A stretch of 64,000 bases of DNA, taken from contig NZ_PDJE01000001.1 in the NCBI RefSeq assembly GCF_002563955.1, positions 1,674,001-1,738,000 on the forward strand. The letters are read 5' to 3'. This DNA is from Paramicrobacterium agarici. GTDB taxonomy: Bacteria; Actinomycetota; Actinomycetes; Actinomycetales; Microbacteriaceae. Position numbers and translations under genes: made by a program. How positions within the stretch are numbered: the first letter of the stretch is position 1; the number at the start of each line of letters is the position of its first letter. Of this stretch, positions 26,513-35,083 are shown piece after piece. Under the pieces are notes generated by a model. That model was not told the origin of the DNA. It did no database searches and saw nothing but the letters and a program-made list of their open reading frames with translations.

Positions 26513-26601
26513 ACTTCTTGACAGCAGAAGGAGCGGTTCAGCAGGCAAACCATGCCGCAAAGTGGAGATAGACACGATCTTGACACCGCTCGGAGGTACG
26601 A

Positions 26602-28479
26602 ATGTCACTCGCAGAACTCATCGGACAACGAATCAGCGAGAACGAGTCATATGGGAACGACGCCGTTCCCTCCACTGACCAGCGTGATCTTCCGAGAGGC
26701 CTCGATGAGCTGCGCGCCTGGGTCGACGAGATTGCGGAGCTGACTCAGCCCGACGACGTTGTCTGGTGCGACGGCTCGCGCGCGGAATTCGACCGCTTGA
26801 CCAAGCAGCTGGTGAGCGAAGGAAAACTCATCAAGCTGAATCCAGAGTGGAGACCGAACAGCTACTTGGCGCGCTCGACGCCCTCAGACGTGGCCCGTGT
26901 TGAGGCGCGCACATTCATCGCCAGCGAAAGTGAAGAGGATGCTGGTCCGACCAACAACTGGGCAGAGCCGGCAGAGATGCGCGAGACGCTGAACCGGGTA
27001 TTCACGGGCAGCATGCGCGGACGCACGATGTACGTCGTTCCGTTCTCAATGGGGCCTGTCGGTGGACCGCTCTCGCAACTCGGCGTTCAGATCACCGACT
27101 CCGCGTACGCTGTGGTCTCGATGGGCATCATGACGCGCATGGGCGACGAGGTGCTGGAACTCATCGCCGATGGTGCATCGTGGATCAGAGCGCACCACTC
27201 CGTCGGTGCGCCGCTCGAGACAGGCAAGCCGGACGTCACATGGCCGTGCAATGACGAGAAGTACATCGTTCAGTTCCCCGAGAGCCGTGAGATCTGGTCG
27301 TACGGCTCCGGATACGGAGGCAACGCCCTGCTCGGCAAGAAGTGCTTCGCGCTCAGGATCGCGAGTGTCATGGCACGCGACGAAGGCTGGCTCGCCGAGC
27401 ACATGCTGCTGATTCGCGTGACAGATCCGAACGGCCGCGCGTACCACGTTGCCGCCGCATTCCCATCGGCGTGCGGCAAAACCAACCTCGCGATGCTGCG
27501 GCCGACTATTCCCGGGTGGAAGGTCGAGACCATCGGCGACGACATCGCATGGCTGCGGCCGGGCGACGACGGGCGACTGTGGGCCATCAACCCCGAGGCC
27601 GGCTTCTTCGGTGTCGCTCCGGGCACGGGCGAGTCGACGAACGTCACAGCCGTCGAGACGCTCTGGGGCAACACGATCTTCACGAATGTCGCGTTGCGCG
27701 ACGATGGCGACGTGTGGTGGGAAGGGCTCACCGACACTCCGCCTGACCACCTCATCGACTGGGAGGGCAACGACTGGACGCCGGATTCGGAACGCCCTGC
27801 TGCGCACCCGAACTCGCGATTCACGGTCGCGGCGGCGCAGTGCCCCCAGATGGCGCCGGACTGGGAGGCCGACGGCGGGGTTCCCATCGACGCCATTCTG
27901 TTCGGGGGACGACGCGCGACGAACGTCCCGCTTGTGGTTGAAGCTTCTGACTGGAGCCACGGAGTCTTCATGGGTGCCACGATTTCGAGCGAGCGCACGG
28001 CCGCTGCCGAGGGCACGGTCGGCGAGCTCCGTCGCGACCCGTTTGCAATGCGTCCGTTCTGCGGCTACAACATGGCCGATCACTGGGCGCACTGGCTGTC
28101 GATCGGCAACAAGCTGCGGTTCGATCGTGCACCGCGCATCTACCAGGTCAACTGGTTCCGCAAGGGAGACGATGGGCGCTTCCTGTGGCCCGGATTCGGC
28201 GAGAACGCGCGTGTGCTCGAGTGGATTGCCGGGCGCCTCTCCGGCACCGTTTCTGCGGAGACGACCCCGATCGGGCGCCTGCCGAAGGTTGATGACCTCA
28301 ACCTGCACGGGATCGATGTGCCGCAGGAGGATCTCGAGGAGCTGTTCTCGCTCAACCGCGAGGGCTGGCTCGAAGAAGCAGAACTCACCGAGGAGTTTTT
28401 CGACACGTTCGGGACGAAGGTGCCTGCGGCGCTGAGGACCGAGCTCGCGGCGCTTCGGTACCGACTCACGAAGGAGTGA
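26602..28479 (+). CDS. pckG: phosphoenolpyruvate carboxykinase (GTP)
   Basis: This 625-residue enzyme converts oxaloacetate and GTP to phosphoenolpyruvate in gluconeogenesis. It belongs to the GTP class: the P-loop region reads [12 protein letters not shown] with the hyper-reactive Cys, the substrate-binding SMGPVGGP is near 150, and the metal/nucleotide motif [12 protein letters not shown] is near 330. ATG 26602 has a good Shine-Dalgarno (CGGAGG). It is divergent from ramB, which fits regulation by acetate or other gluconeogenic substrates. A structured region and a strong terminator follow. Confidence 0.96.
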   Translation: MSLAELIGQRISENESYGNDAVPSTDQRDLPRGLDELRAWVDEIAELTQPDDVVWCDGSRAEFDRLTKQLVSEGKLIKLNPEWRPNSYLARSTPSDVARVEARTFIASESEEDAGPTNNWAEPAEMRETLNRVFTGSMRGRTMYVVPFSMGPVGGPLSQLGVQITDSAYAVVSMGIMTRMGDEVLELIADGASWIRAHHSVGAPLETGKPDVTWPCNDEKYIVQFPESREIWSYGSGYGGNALLGKKCFALRIASVMARDEGWLAEHMLLIRVTDPNGRAYHVAAAFPSACGKTNLAMLRPTIPGWKVETIGDDIAWLRPGDDGRLWAINPEAGFFGVAPGTGESTNVTAVETLWGNTIFTNVALRDDGDVWWEGLTDTPPDHLIDWEGNDWTPDSERPAAHPNSRFTVAAAQCPQMAPDWEADGGVPIDAILFGGRRATNVPLVVEASDWSHGVFMGATISSERTAAAEGTVGELRRDPFAMRPFCGYNMADHWAHWLSIGNKLRFDRAPRIYQVNWFRKGDDGRFLWPGFGENARVLEWIAGRLSGTVSAETTPIGRLPKVDDLNLHGIDVPQEDLEELFSLNREGWLEEAELTEEFFDTFGTKVPAALRTELAALRYRLTKE

Positions 28480-28487
28480 TCAAGCCA

Positions 28488-28613
28488 CCGCGGCGCGTGC
28501 GGGGGACACAGTGCGCGCGCCGCGGTCACCCTCGCCAGCGGCGAGGAGGTGGGCCGGAATAGCGCCTTGGCCGGACGGTTCCGGATCACCTCCTCGCTCC
28601 TGGAGCGGGTGAC
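28488..28613 (+). ncRNA. candidate structured RNA / 3' UTR element after pckG
   Basis: Nested inverted repeats fill this gap. A first hairpin pairs CCGCGGCGCG (28488-28497) with 28516-28525. A second rod pairs GTCACCC (28525-28531) with GGGTGAC (28607-28613), CCAG (28535-28538) with CTGG (28600-28603), and an 11-bp helix 28541-28551 with 28587-28597; an inner hairpin CCGGA/TCCGG lies at 28571-28584. A small hairpin 28531-28545 competes with the 11-bp helix, so alternative folds are possible. A strong terminator follows at once. No known family is recognised. It may be a stable sRNA or an mRNA 3' end. Confidence 0.4.
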
Positions 28614-28614
28614 G

Positions 28615-28658
28615 ACGGGCGGCGCATGCCAGTGGGGCGTGCATGTGCCGCCCGTTTT
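28615..28658 (+). terminator. rho-independent terminator downstream of pckG
   Basis: A 15-bp stem with one G-U pair (28615-28629 with 28641-28655) is followed directly by a T-run ending at 28658. Confidence 0.88.
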
Positions 28659-28696
28659 GCTGTGCCGCGTCGGGCGCCTCTGCGAGACTTGAGGAC

Positions 28697-30055
28697 ATGC
28701 AGAACGAAGATGCGGCCTCGCGCCTCGATGACTGGCTCGAGTTGCTTGACGAGGACGACGTTCGGGCGCTGCTCAGGCAGGCGAGCAACCACGTGCCCCA
28801 AGTGCGCGACTGGCTCGAAATTCAGAGGGCGGCATCGTCCGACAGTCCGAACGAATTGCTCGGCATGATCAACGAGACGCTGAAACCCGGGCGCCGCTTT
28901 TACGACTACTGGCAAGCCAACCGATACGCCGAAGAAGGCGCCGACGTCGTGGATCTTCTCGAAACCAAAGCGCAAGCAGGCTCACCCGATCTTGTCCCCG
29001 TCATCGAGCGCGCGATCACGCTGGCGACTCGCGCAATACTCAAGTCGGACGATTCCTCCGGGCTCCAGGGCGACCAAATTCGTACGCTGCTCGACGCGCA
29101 TGCCACGGCTGTTCGTACGGCGACTCCGCCGTTGACGCAAGCACAGCAATCAAAGCTCGTGAAATGGATCGTGAAGTATCGCTATGGCGGGACGCAGGAT
29201 TTCTTCGATCCCGACATCGTCGCCTATGCACCAGGACTCAGCGAGAAGAGCATCTCTGCATATCGTGCTGCCATCGCGGACGCCGACCTCGGCCCGTACA
29301 GCACCTACCCCCTCGAGCGGCTTGCCGTGCTGGACCGCGATCGCGACGCCATCCTGGCCGCGCACGGAGGGGAACCGTCGAACCCGATGGTCGCGGAGCG
29401 TCTTGTCGATGACTTTGTCGAGGCGGAGCTGTGGGACGACGCGCTGCATTATGCCCGCATCGGGGTAGAACTCGACTCGCGCGGGTGGAATCAGAAGCTC
29501 GTGAATCTGCTCGTCGAGCGCGCCGATGCTCAGGGTGATCAGGACGAGGCGCTGAGACTTCGTCGCTCCTGGTTCACGCGATTCCCCGGAGGCGCATCGT
29601 TCGCGAGCCTTCGTGCGACAGCTGAGTGCTGGGGTGCGTGGCAACAGGAGCGCGTCGCGGCCGAAGAGATGCTTGCCGCACGAAGCCCCCATGCCTACGT
29701 GCGTTACCTTCTCGACGAGGGGCGCAGCGACGACGCCTGGACGTTTGCGATGCAGAATCGTGAGGCTCTGGTGGACGCTGGTTTATGGCAGCGGCTCTGC
29801 ACGGAGCGAGCGCGCACGCGCCCGGCCGATACGCTTCCGATCTACCGGCAGATCGTTCTCGATACTCTCGAGGTGACAGACAAGCGCAACTACCGCGCGG
29901 CCGCGAAAACGCTCACGACGATGCGAAAGGTCGCGCATTCTGCCGGCGCCGCCGACGATTTCGCTGAGTTTCTCGCGAGGGTGATCGACGAGAACCGGCG
30001 CCGCCCGACGTGCATCGCCGCGTTCAAGCGTGCCGGGCTGATTCCCACCTCGTAG
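28697..30055 (+). CDS. helical protein resembling the C-terminus of SWIM zinc-finger proteins
   Basis: This 452-residue, mostly helical protein has repeats of an A-x-x-L/W pattern. Its end (IYRQIVLDTLEVTDKRNYRA, then DENRRRPTCIAAFKRAGL) closely resembles the C-terminal region of actinobacterial SWIM zinc-finger proteins. The CxC...CxH SWIM module itself is not present, so this is a lone C-terminal-type protein. TPR-like solenoid folding is likely. ATG 28697 is chosen over a longer reading into the pckG terminator. No enzymatic residues are recognised; adaptor or nucleic-acid-associated roles are possible. Confidence 0.65.
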   Translation: MQNEDAASRLDDWLELLDEDDVRALLRQASNHVPQVRDWLEIQRAASSDSPNELLGMINETLKPGRRFYDYWQANRYAEEGADVVDLLETKAQAGSPDLVPVIERAITLATRAILKSDDSSGLQGDQIRTLLDAHATAVRTATPPLTQAQQSKLVKWIVKYRYGGTQDFFDPDIVAYAPGLSEKSISAYRAAIADADLGPYSTYPLERLAVLDRDRDAILAAHGGEPSNPMVAERLVDDFVEAELWDDALHYARIGVELDSRGWNQKLVNLLVERADAQGDQDEALRLRRSWFTRFPGGASFASLRATAECWGAWQQERVAAEEMLAARSPHAYVRYLLDEGRSDDAWTFAMQNREALVDAGLWQRLCTERARTRPADTLPIYRQIVLDTLEVTDKRNYRAAAKTLTTMRKVAHSAGAADDFAEFLARVIDENRRRPTCIAAFKRAGLIPTS

Positions 30056-30071
30056 AAGGTGTCAGTCAGAA

Positions 30072-30110
30072 GAGAGGTGGTGGATGCTGACAGCATCCAC
30101 CACCCCTCTC
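30072..30110. terminator. bidirectional hairpin between SWIM-like gene and hpaD
   Basis: The inverted repeat 30077-30089 / 30091-30103, extended imperfectly to GAGAG/CTCTC, contains GGATGCTG and its complement. It lies between two convergent stops. Confidence 0.7.
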
Positions 30111-30125
30111 ACCATGCTGTGAGGC

Positions 30126-31271
30126 TTAGAGCGTATTGCCGAGCTTGAAGCCCTTCTCGTCATCGCCCTTGCGCGTGTAAGAGAAGCCGTCGGCGCCGAT
30201 CGTGACGGCCATCTCGCTTTTCTCTTCGCGCTCGTGCACCTGCTGCGGGTTGCCGTCGAGATCGAGCACCAGAGAGGCATCCGTGTACCAGCTCGGCACC
30301 ACGGGGTTGCCCCACCAGTCACGGCGCTGGTTGTCGTGCACGTCCCACGTCACGCGCGGGTTGTCGGGGTCGCCCGTGTAGTAGTCCTGCGTGTAGATCT
30401 CGACGCGGTGGCCGTCGGGGTCGCGCAGGTAGAGGTAGAACGCATTCGAGACGCCGTGACGCCCGGGACCGCGCTCGATCGCGTCTGACATGCGCAGCGC
30501 ACCGAGTTTGTCGCAGATCGCGATGATGTTGTGCTTCTCGTGCGTCGCGAACGCCACGTGGTGCATGCGGGGCCCTGCCCCGCCGGTCATCGCCGTGTCG
30601 TGCACGGTCGGCTTACGCCGCATCCACGCCGCGTATGTCGTTCCTTCGTCGTCTTGAATGTCTTCGGTGACGCGGAAACCGAGGTCTTCCATGTACTTCA
30701 CCGCGCGCGGGACATCGGGCGTCACCTGGTTGAAGTGATCGATGCGCACGAGCGCTCCCGGCGAGTACAGGTCGTAGCGCCAGGCGAGGCGCTCGACGTG
30801 CTCAACGTCGTAGAAGAACTCGTACGGAAAGCCGAGCGGGTCCTCGACGCGCACCGAGTCGCCGATGCCCTTCGTGAATCCCTCGGAGCGACGTTCGACG
30901 CGGCACCCGAGTTCTGTGTAGAACGCGACGGCCCGGTCGAGGTCTTCGGGCGAGCGCACACGGTACGAGAACGCTGCCACGGCAGCCGTGTCGCCCTTGC
31001 GCAGAACGAGGTTGTGATGAATGAACTCTTCGAGGCTGCGCAGGTAGACCGTGTTCTCATCTTCCTCGGTGACGACGAGCCCGAGCACGTCGACGTAGAA
31101 GTTGCGGCTCACCTCGAGATCGGTGACCACGAGCTCCATGTAGGCACAGCGCAGCACATCCGGAGCCGGGGCCTTCGGCGTCGGGATCGGGTCGGCTGGT
31201 GCGGGGACGGGGTCGCCCTGGGTGACGACGGGTTCGGGGGCGTCGGAGGTCACGACGGGTTCCTTTGACAT
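30126..31271 (-). CDS. hpaD: homoprotocatechuate 2,3-dioxygenase
   Basis: This 381-residue extradiol dioxygenase cleaves 3,4-dihydroxyphenylacetate to 5-carboxymethyl-2-hydroxymuconate semialdehyde. It has the two-barrel glyoxalase fold. The metal ligands are in IDHFNQVTPD (His), MHHVAFATHE (His) and HRVEIYTQDYY (Glu). It resembles the Arthrobacter/Brevibacterium enzymes, in which Mn or Fe is used. A Pro/Ala-rich N-terminal extension of about 35 residues precedes the domain. ATG 31271 has AAGGAAG upstream. It is the last gene of the hpaG-gntR-hpaE-hpaD unit. Confidence 0.93.
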   Translation of the reverse strand: MSKEPVVTSDAPEPVVTQGDPVPAPADPIPTPKAPAPDVLRCAYMELVVTDLEVSRNFYVDVLGLVVTEEDENTVYLRSLEEFIHHNLVLRKGDTAAVAAFSYRVRSPEDLDRAVAFYTELGCRVERRSEGFTKGIGDSVRVEDPLGFPYEFFYDVEHVERLAWRYDLYSPGALVRIDHFNQVTPDVPRAVKYMEDLGFRVTEDIQDDEGTTYAAWMRRKPTVHDTAMTGGAGPRMHHVAFATHEKHNIIAICDKLGALRMSDAIERGPGRHGVSNAFYLYLRDPDGHRVEIYTQDYYTGDPDNPRVTWDVHDNQRRDWWGNPVVPSWYTDASLVLDLDGNPQQVHEREEKSEMAVTIGADGFSYTRKGDDEKGFKLGNTL

Positions 31272-31320
31272 GTCAGCTTCCTTGCGTGAGAGAGGGGGTG
31301 ATGAGGGACGCCGCCGGGTT

Positions 31321-32835
31321 TCAGTACCCGACCGACTTCGCCGCTGCGGCACCGAACCGGGCCGTGTGCACGTCGCCGAGCGTGATGTGCACGGCCTGCT
31401 GGTCGGTGTAGAAGTCGATGGAACGGTAGCCGCCCTCGTGGCCGAGGCCCGAGGCCTTGACGCCGCCGAAGGGCGTGCGCAGGTCTCGGACGTTGTGCGA
31501 GTTGAGCCACACCATTCCCGCGTTGATCGATTGCGAGAACCTGTGAGCGCGCGTGAGGTTCTGCGTCCAGACATATGCGGCAAGGCCATAGCGCACGCTG
31601 TTCGCGAGTTCGAGCGCTTCATCGTCTGAGTCGAACGGCGTGATCGCGACGACCGGACCGAAGATCTCCTCTTGGAAGACGCGCGCATCGGGCTTCACAT
31701 CGGCGAAGACGGTGGGCGCGACGTAGTTGCCGTGCTCGAGTCCCTCGGGACGCCCGCCACCAGCGAGCAGCCGGCCTTCGGACTTGCCGATCTCGACGTA
31801 GCTCATCACCTTGTCGAAGTGCTCGGGGTGCACGAGCGCGCCCACCTCGGTCTTGGGGTCGTGCGGGTCTCCGACCACGATGTTCTGTGCGCGCGCCGCG
31901 TAGCGCTCGCAGAACTCATCGTAAATTGCGCGCTCGACGAGGATGCGGCTGCCCGCTGTGCAGCGCTCGCCATTCAGCGAGAACACACCGAAGAGCGTCG
32001 AGTCGATCGCGGCATCCAGATCGGCATCGGCGAAGACGACGGCGGGCGACTTGCCGCCGAGTTCCATCGACATGCCCTTGAGATGAGGGGCGCAGTTGGC
32101 GAAGATGATCTCGCCTGTCTTGCTCTCGCCCGTGAACGAGATGAGGGGAACGTCTGGGTGCTTGACGAGTGCATCTCCCGCATCCTCCCCGAACCCGTTG
32201 ACGAGGTTGAACACGCCCGTGGGAAGCCCTGCCTCCTCGAAGATACCGGCCCAGAGACTCGCCGAGAGCGGGGTGAACTCAGCCGGCTTCAACACGACCG
32301 TGCACCCAGACGCGAGAGCGGGAGCAAGCTTCCAGCTCTCGAGCATGAAGGGCGTGTTCCACGGCGTGATCAGGCCTGCGACACCCTTGGGCTTGCGGTT
32401 GACGTAGTTGATCTGGCGACCGGGAACCTTGTAGGCGTCGTCGGCCTGGGCGACGATGAGGTCGGCGAAGAAGCGGAAGTTCTCGGCGGCGCGCTGCGCC
32501 TGACCGAGAGCCTGCGTGATCGGCAGGCCGGAGTCGAAGCTCTCGAGCTCCGCGAGACGCGCGTCTTGCGCTTCGACAGCATCCGCAATCTTGTTCAGCA
32601 CTCGAGCACGCGCCCGGGGGAGCATGCGCGGCCACGGTCCATTGTCGAACGCCTCTTTCGCGGCGGCGACGGCGCGATCGATGTCTTCTTTCTTTCCGGA
32701 TGCTGCGGCGACGTAGTTCTCGTTCGTCACCGGGTTGAGAACATCAAACGTCTCGCCCGACAGACTGTCGACGAACTCGCCGCCGATGTAGTGCTTGATG
32801 CCCGACGGCAGATTCTCCGGAACATGGTGAGCCAT
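31321..32835 (-). CDS. hpaE: 5-carboxymethyl-2-hydroxymuconate semialdehyde dehydrogenase
   Basis: This 504-residue NAD-dependent aldehyde dehydrogenase oxidises the hpaD product. It has the catalytic Glu in SMELGGKSPAVVF near 265 and the catalytic Cys in NGERCTAGSRI near 300, with the NAD motif FTGESKTGEI near 240. Its place between the dioxygenase and the decarboxylase/isomerase in this cluster supports the specific assignment; sequence alone would only give an ALDH. A strong Shine-Dalgarno (GAAGGAGG) precedes ATG 32835. It is 49 nt from hpaD. Confidence 0.92.
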   Translation of the reverse strand: MAHHVPENLPSGIKHYIGGEFVDSLSGETFDVLNPVTNENYVAAASGKKEDIDRAVAAAKEAFDNGPWPRMLPRARARVLNKIADAVEAQDARLAELESFDSGLPITQALGQAQRAAENFRFFADLIVAQADDAYKVPGRQINYVNRKPKGVAGLITPWNTPFMLESWKLAPALASGCTVVLKPAEFTPLSASLWAGIFEEAGLPTGVFNLVNGFGEDAGDALVKHPDVPLISFTGESKTGEIIFANCAPHLKGMSMELGGKSPAVVFADADLDAAIDSTLFGVFSLNGERCTAGSRILVERAIYDEFCERYAARAQNIVVGDPHDPKTEVGALVHPEHFDKVMSYVEIGKSEGRLLAGGGRPEGLEHGNYVAPTVFADVKPDARVFQEEIFGPVVAITPFDSDDEALELANSVRYGLAAYVWTQNLTRAHRFSQSINAGMVWLNSHNVRDLRTPFGGVKASGLGHEGGYRSIDFYTDQQAVHITLGDVHTARFGAAAAKSVGY

Positions 32836-32853
32836 GGTCGTGCCTCCTTCTGG

Positions 32854-33537
32854 TTATGACGACGGGGCAGGCTTGTTCGCCTGCTGGTATGTGCGGAACG
32901 CCTCGAGAGTGGCGAGGCGATGGTTGCGGGCCGCCAGCTCGATGTCGATGGGCGCGGCGTTCTCTTCGATGAGTCGCAGGATGTTCTCGTGTTCGGCGAC
33001 GGATTCGCGCGCGCGACCGGGAACAAAGCTGAACGTCGAGTCGCGCAGAGCACGCATGCGATTCCAGCCCCTGTGCACGAGCTCGAGAATGTGCGGGTTG
33101 GGGCACTCGTGGTACAGAATCGCGTGGAACTCCTTGTTGAGCTCGGTGAATCGGTGCGGGTTGAAGTCCTCGAGACTCGCAACCATGTCGTCGTTGATCT
33201 CGCGCGCTCTCGCCACGCGCTCCGGGGTCATGAGATGGGCGGTCAGCCGAGTCGCAGCTCCCTCGATGATCGCGAGAGATTCCATGGTGTGCACGTACTC
33301 GGCGATCTCGATCATGGCGACCTGCGCGCCGACATTGCGCTCGAACGTGACGAGACCCTCGGCCTCGAGCCGGCGGATGGCCTCCCGCACGGGGACGACG
33401 CTGACGTCGAGCTCACGGGCGATCTGCCCGAGGACGAGCCTGTAGCCGGGAACACAGCGCCCGTCTTCGATGCGCTCGCGGATCCACCGATACGCTCGCT
33501 CGGACTTGCTGACCGAGGCCGGCTGTTCTTCGTTCAT
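32854..33537 (-). CDS. GntR-family (FCD) regulator of the hpa cluster
   Basis: This 227-residue regulator has an N-terminal winged helix (LGQIARELDVSVVPVREAIR near 30-60) and an FCD ligand domain with metal-binding histidines (NKEFHAILYHE, then AEHENIL and AARNHRLA). ATG 33537 overlaps the stop of the hpaG-like gene by 4 nt (ATGA), which decides it against ATG 33552. It lies inside the catabolic operon, so it most likely responds to an aromatic or dicarboxylate intermediate. The repeated palindrome TCGTATACGA upstream of both hpa units is the likely operator. Confidence 0.88.
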   Translation of the reverse strand: MNEEQPASVSKSERAYRWIRERIEDGRCVPGYRLVLGQIARELDVSVVPVREAIRRLEAEGLVTFERNVGAQVAMIEIAEYVHTMESLAIIEGAATRLTAHLMTPERVARAREINDDMVASLEDFNPHRFTELNKEFHAILYHECPNPHILELVHRGWNRMRALRDSTFSFVPGRARESVAEHENILRLIEENAAPIDIELAARNHRLATLEAFRTYQQANKPAPSS

Positions 33538-34985
33538 TGCTGCGAGAGCCATGTCTGGTACCGCTCCTTCCACTCATCGTTCATGGGGAAGAGCCCTTCG
33601 ATGCGCTCGCCGTTCGCCACCTGCTCTGCGGTCCACGCGTCCTTGCGCTCCTGGTCGTATGCGGCCTCGATGACCTCGCGCGCCAGGGGCGGGGGAACGA
33701 CGATGACGCCGTCGTCGTCACCGACGATGAGATCGCCCGGCTGCACAGCAGCGCCGCCGCAGCCGATCGTGACGTCGGTCTCCCACGGCACGTGACGGCG
33801 ACCGAGCACCGAGGGATGCGCGCCTCGCGAGAATGTCGGAATGTCAAAGCCCGCGACCTCCGAGAAGTCTCGGATGCCGCCATCGGTGACGATGCCCGAG
33901 GCGCCGCGCACCTGGGCACGCAGGGCGAGAACGTCTCCGACGGTGCCCGTTGCGCGTTCGCCGCGCGCCTCCATGACGAGGACCTCGCCGGGCTTGACGC
34001 TGTCGAACGCGCGCTTCTGCGCGTTGTAGCCGCCCCCGTGGCTCGCGAACAGGTCGGGTCGGAACGGAACGAAGCGTAGCGTGCGAGCGAGTCCGTACAT
34101 TTTCGTGCCCGGACGGCTCGCGTGCACGCCCTCGATGAAGATGTCGACGTGACCGCGCTTTCGCAGCGCGGCACTGAGTGTTGCGACCGCCGTGGCGTCG
34201 AGCTTCTCGCGAAGGTCGACGGTGAGCTCGAACGCGTCGGGCTCCGTGAGACCCGCGGCCTCACGGTTGCCCCACGCTGCTTCGCGCTGAGCGTCTGTGG
34301 CCTTCGGCTTCTCGCCGGCGTCGCTGAACGGAACCTCTCCCGCAACGACGCGCGTCATCAGGCGGCCGCTGGACGGTGCGCCCGGTGCCGATGGGGCGTC
34401 GACCTCGACGACGACCTCGTCGCCCGGCTGCACGACGGAGGAGCCAGCAGGGGTTCCGGTGAGAATAATGTCTCCTGCGTGCAGGGTCATCATCTGCGAC
34501 AGGTCGGCGACGAGCTGTCCGAAGGGGAAGAGAAGGCCAGCCGTCGTGTCGTCTTGCACGAGCTCATCGTTGACCCACGTGCGCACGCGAACCGCGGAAG
34601 GGTCTATCTGATCGGCGGGAATGACGTCGGGTCCCAGGGGTGTGTAGCCGTCGCCGCCCTTGGACCGCACGTTGGAGCCCTTGTCTGCTGCGCGAAAGTC
34701 GTAGAGCCCGAAGTCGTTCGCCGCGGTGATGCCGGAGACCGCTGCCCATCCTTCGTCGGGGGAGACCCGCCGCACGTCGGAGCCGATGATGAGCGCGATC
34801 TCGCCCTCGAAGGCGAGAAGCTCGGTGTCAGCGGGGCGCTCGATCGTTGCGCCAGAGGGGCTCAGTGACGACGCTGGTTTGAAGAAGTAGGAGGGGTGCG
34901 CGGGAATGCGCCCGCGCTGCTGTGCGCGTGAGCGATAGTTCAGGTGCACAGCGATGATTTTCGGTGCGGTCACCTCGTGGTTCAT
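33534..34985 (-). CDS. hpaG: FAH-domain decarboxylase/isomerase fused to RraA-like aldolase domain
   Basis: This 483-residue protein has two modules. Residues 1-210 are a fumarylacetoacetate-hydrolase fold with the metal motif FEGEIALIIG and GDIILTGTPAGSS, as in HpaG, which decarboxylates 5-oxopent-3-ene-1,2,5-tricarboxylate and isomerises the product. Residues 275-483 are RraA-like (DGGIRDFSEVAGFDIPTF), with the Arg-Asp pair that in HMG/oxaloacetate aldolase-decarboxylases holds Mg and pyruvate. The second module could add a decarboxylase or aldolase activity. A good Shine-Dalgarno (GAGGAG) precedes ATG 34985. It is the first gene of its unit behind a GntR-type operator. Confidence 0.85.
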   Translation of the reverse strand: MNHEVTAPKIIAVHLNYRSRAQQRGRIPAHPSYFFKPASSLSPSGATIERPADTELLAFEGEIALIIGSDVRRVSPDEGWAAVSGITAANDFGLYDFRAADKGSNVRSKGGDGYTPLGPDVIPADQIDPSAVRVRTWVNDELVQDDTTAGLLFPFGQLVADLSQMMTLHAGDIILTGTPAGSSVVQPGDEVVVEVDAPSAPGAPSSGRLMTRVVAGEVPFSDAGEKPKATDAQREAAWGNREAAGLTEPDAFELTVDLREKLDATAVATLSAALRKRGHVDIFIEGVHASRPGTKMYGLARTLRFVPFRPDLFASHGGGYNAQKRAFDSVKPGEVLVMEARGERATGTVGDVLALRAQVRGASGIVTDGGIRDFSEVAGFDIPTFSRGAHPSVLGRRHVPWETDVTIGCGGAAVQPGDLIVGDDDGVIVVPPPLAREVIEAAYDQERKDAWTAEQVANGERIEGLFPMNDEWKERYQTWLSQQ

Positions 34986-35010
34986 GACGGTCTCTCCTCA
35001 TCGTGGACTG

Positions 35011-35032
35011 TCGTATTCCAAATAATATACGA
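35011..35032. promoter_or_regulatory. GntR-type operator upstream of hpaG
   Basis: Two imperfect copies of TCGTATACGA lie in tandem at 35011-35020 and 35023-35032, each matching 8 of 10 bases. The outer ends, TCGTAT and ATACGA, are a perfect inverted pair. The same palindrome, intact, lies upstream of hpaH. The site is 26 nt before the hpaG start. Confidence 0.6.
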
Positions 35033-35083
35033 TTTACCGAGTTTCGGGAAGCTCAGTGACGGGGCGGATTGCGCCGTCTCTTG

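Noticed and set aside
28525..28613. Signal recognition particle RNA in the pckG downstream rod
   Set aside because: The required apical GGAAGGAAGCA-type loop is absent; only the rod shape is similar.
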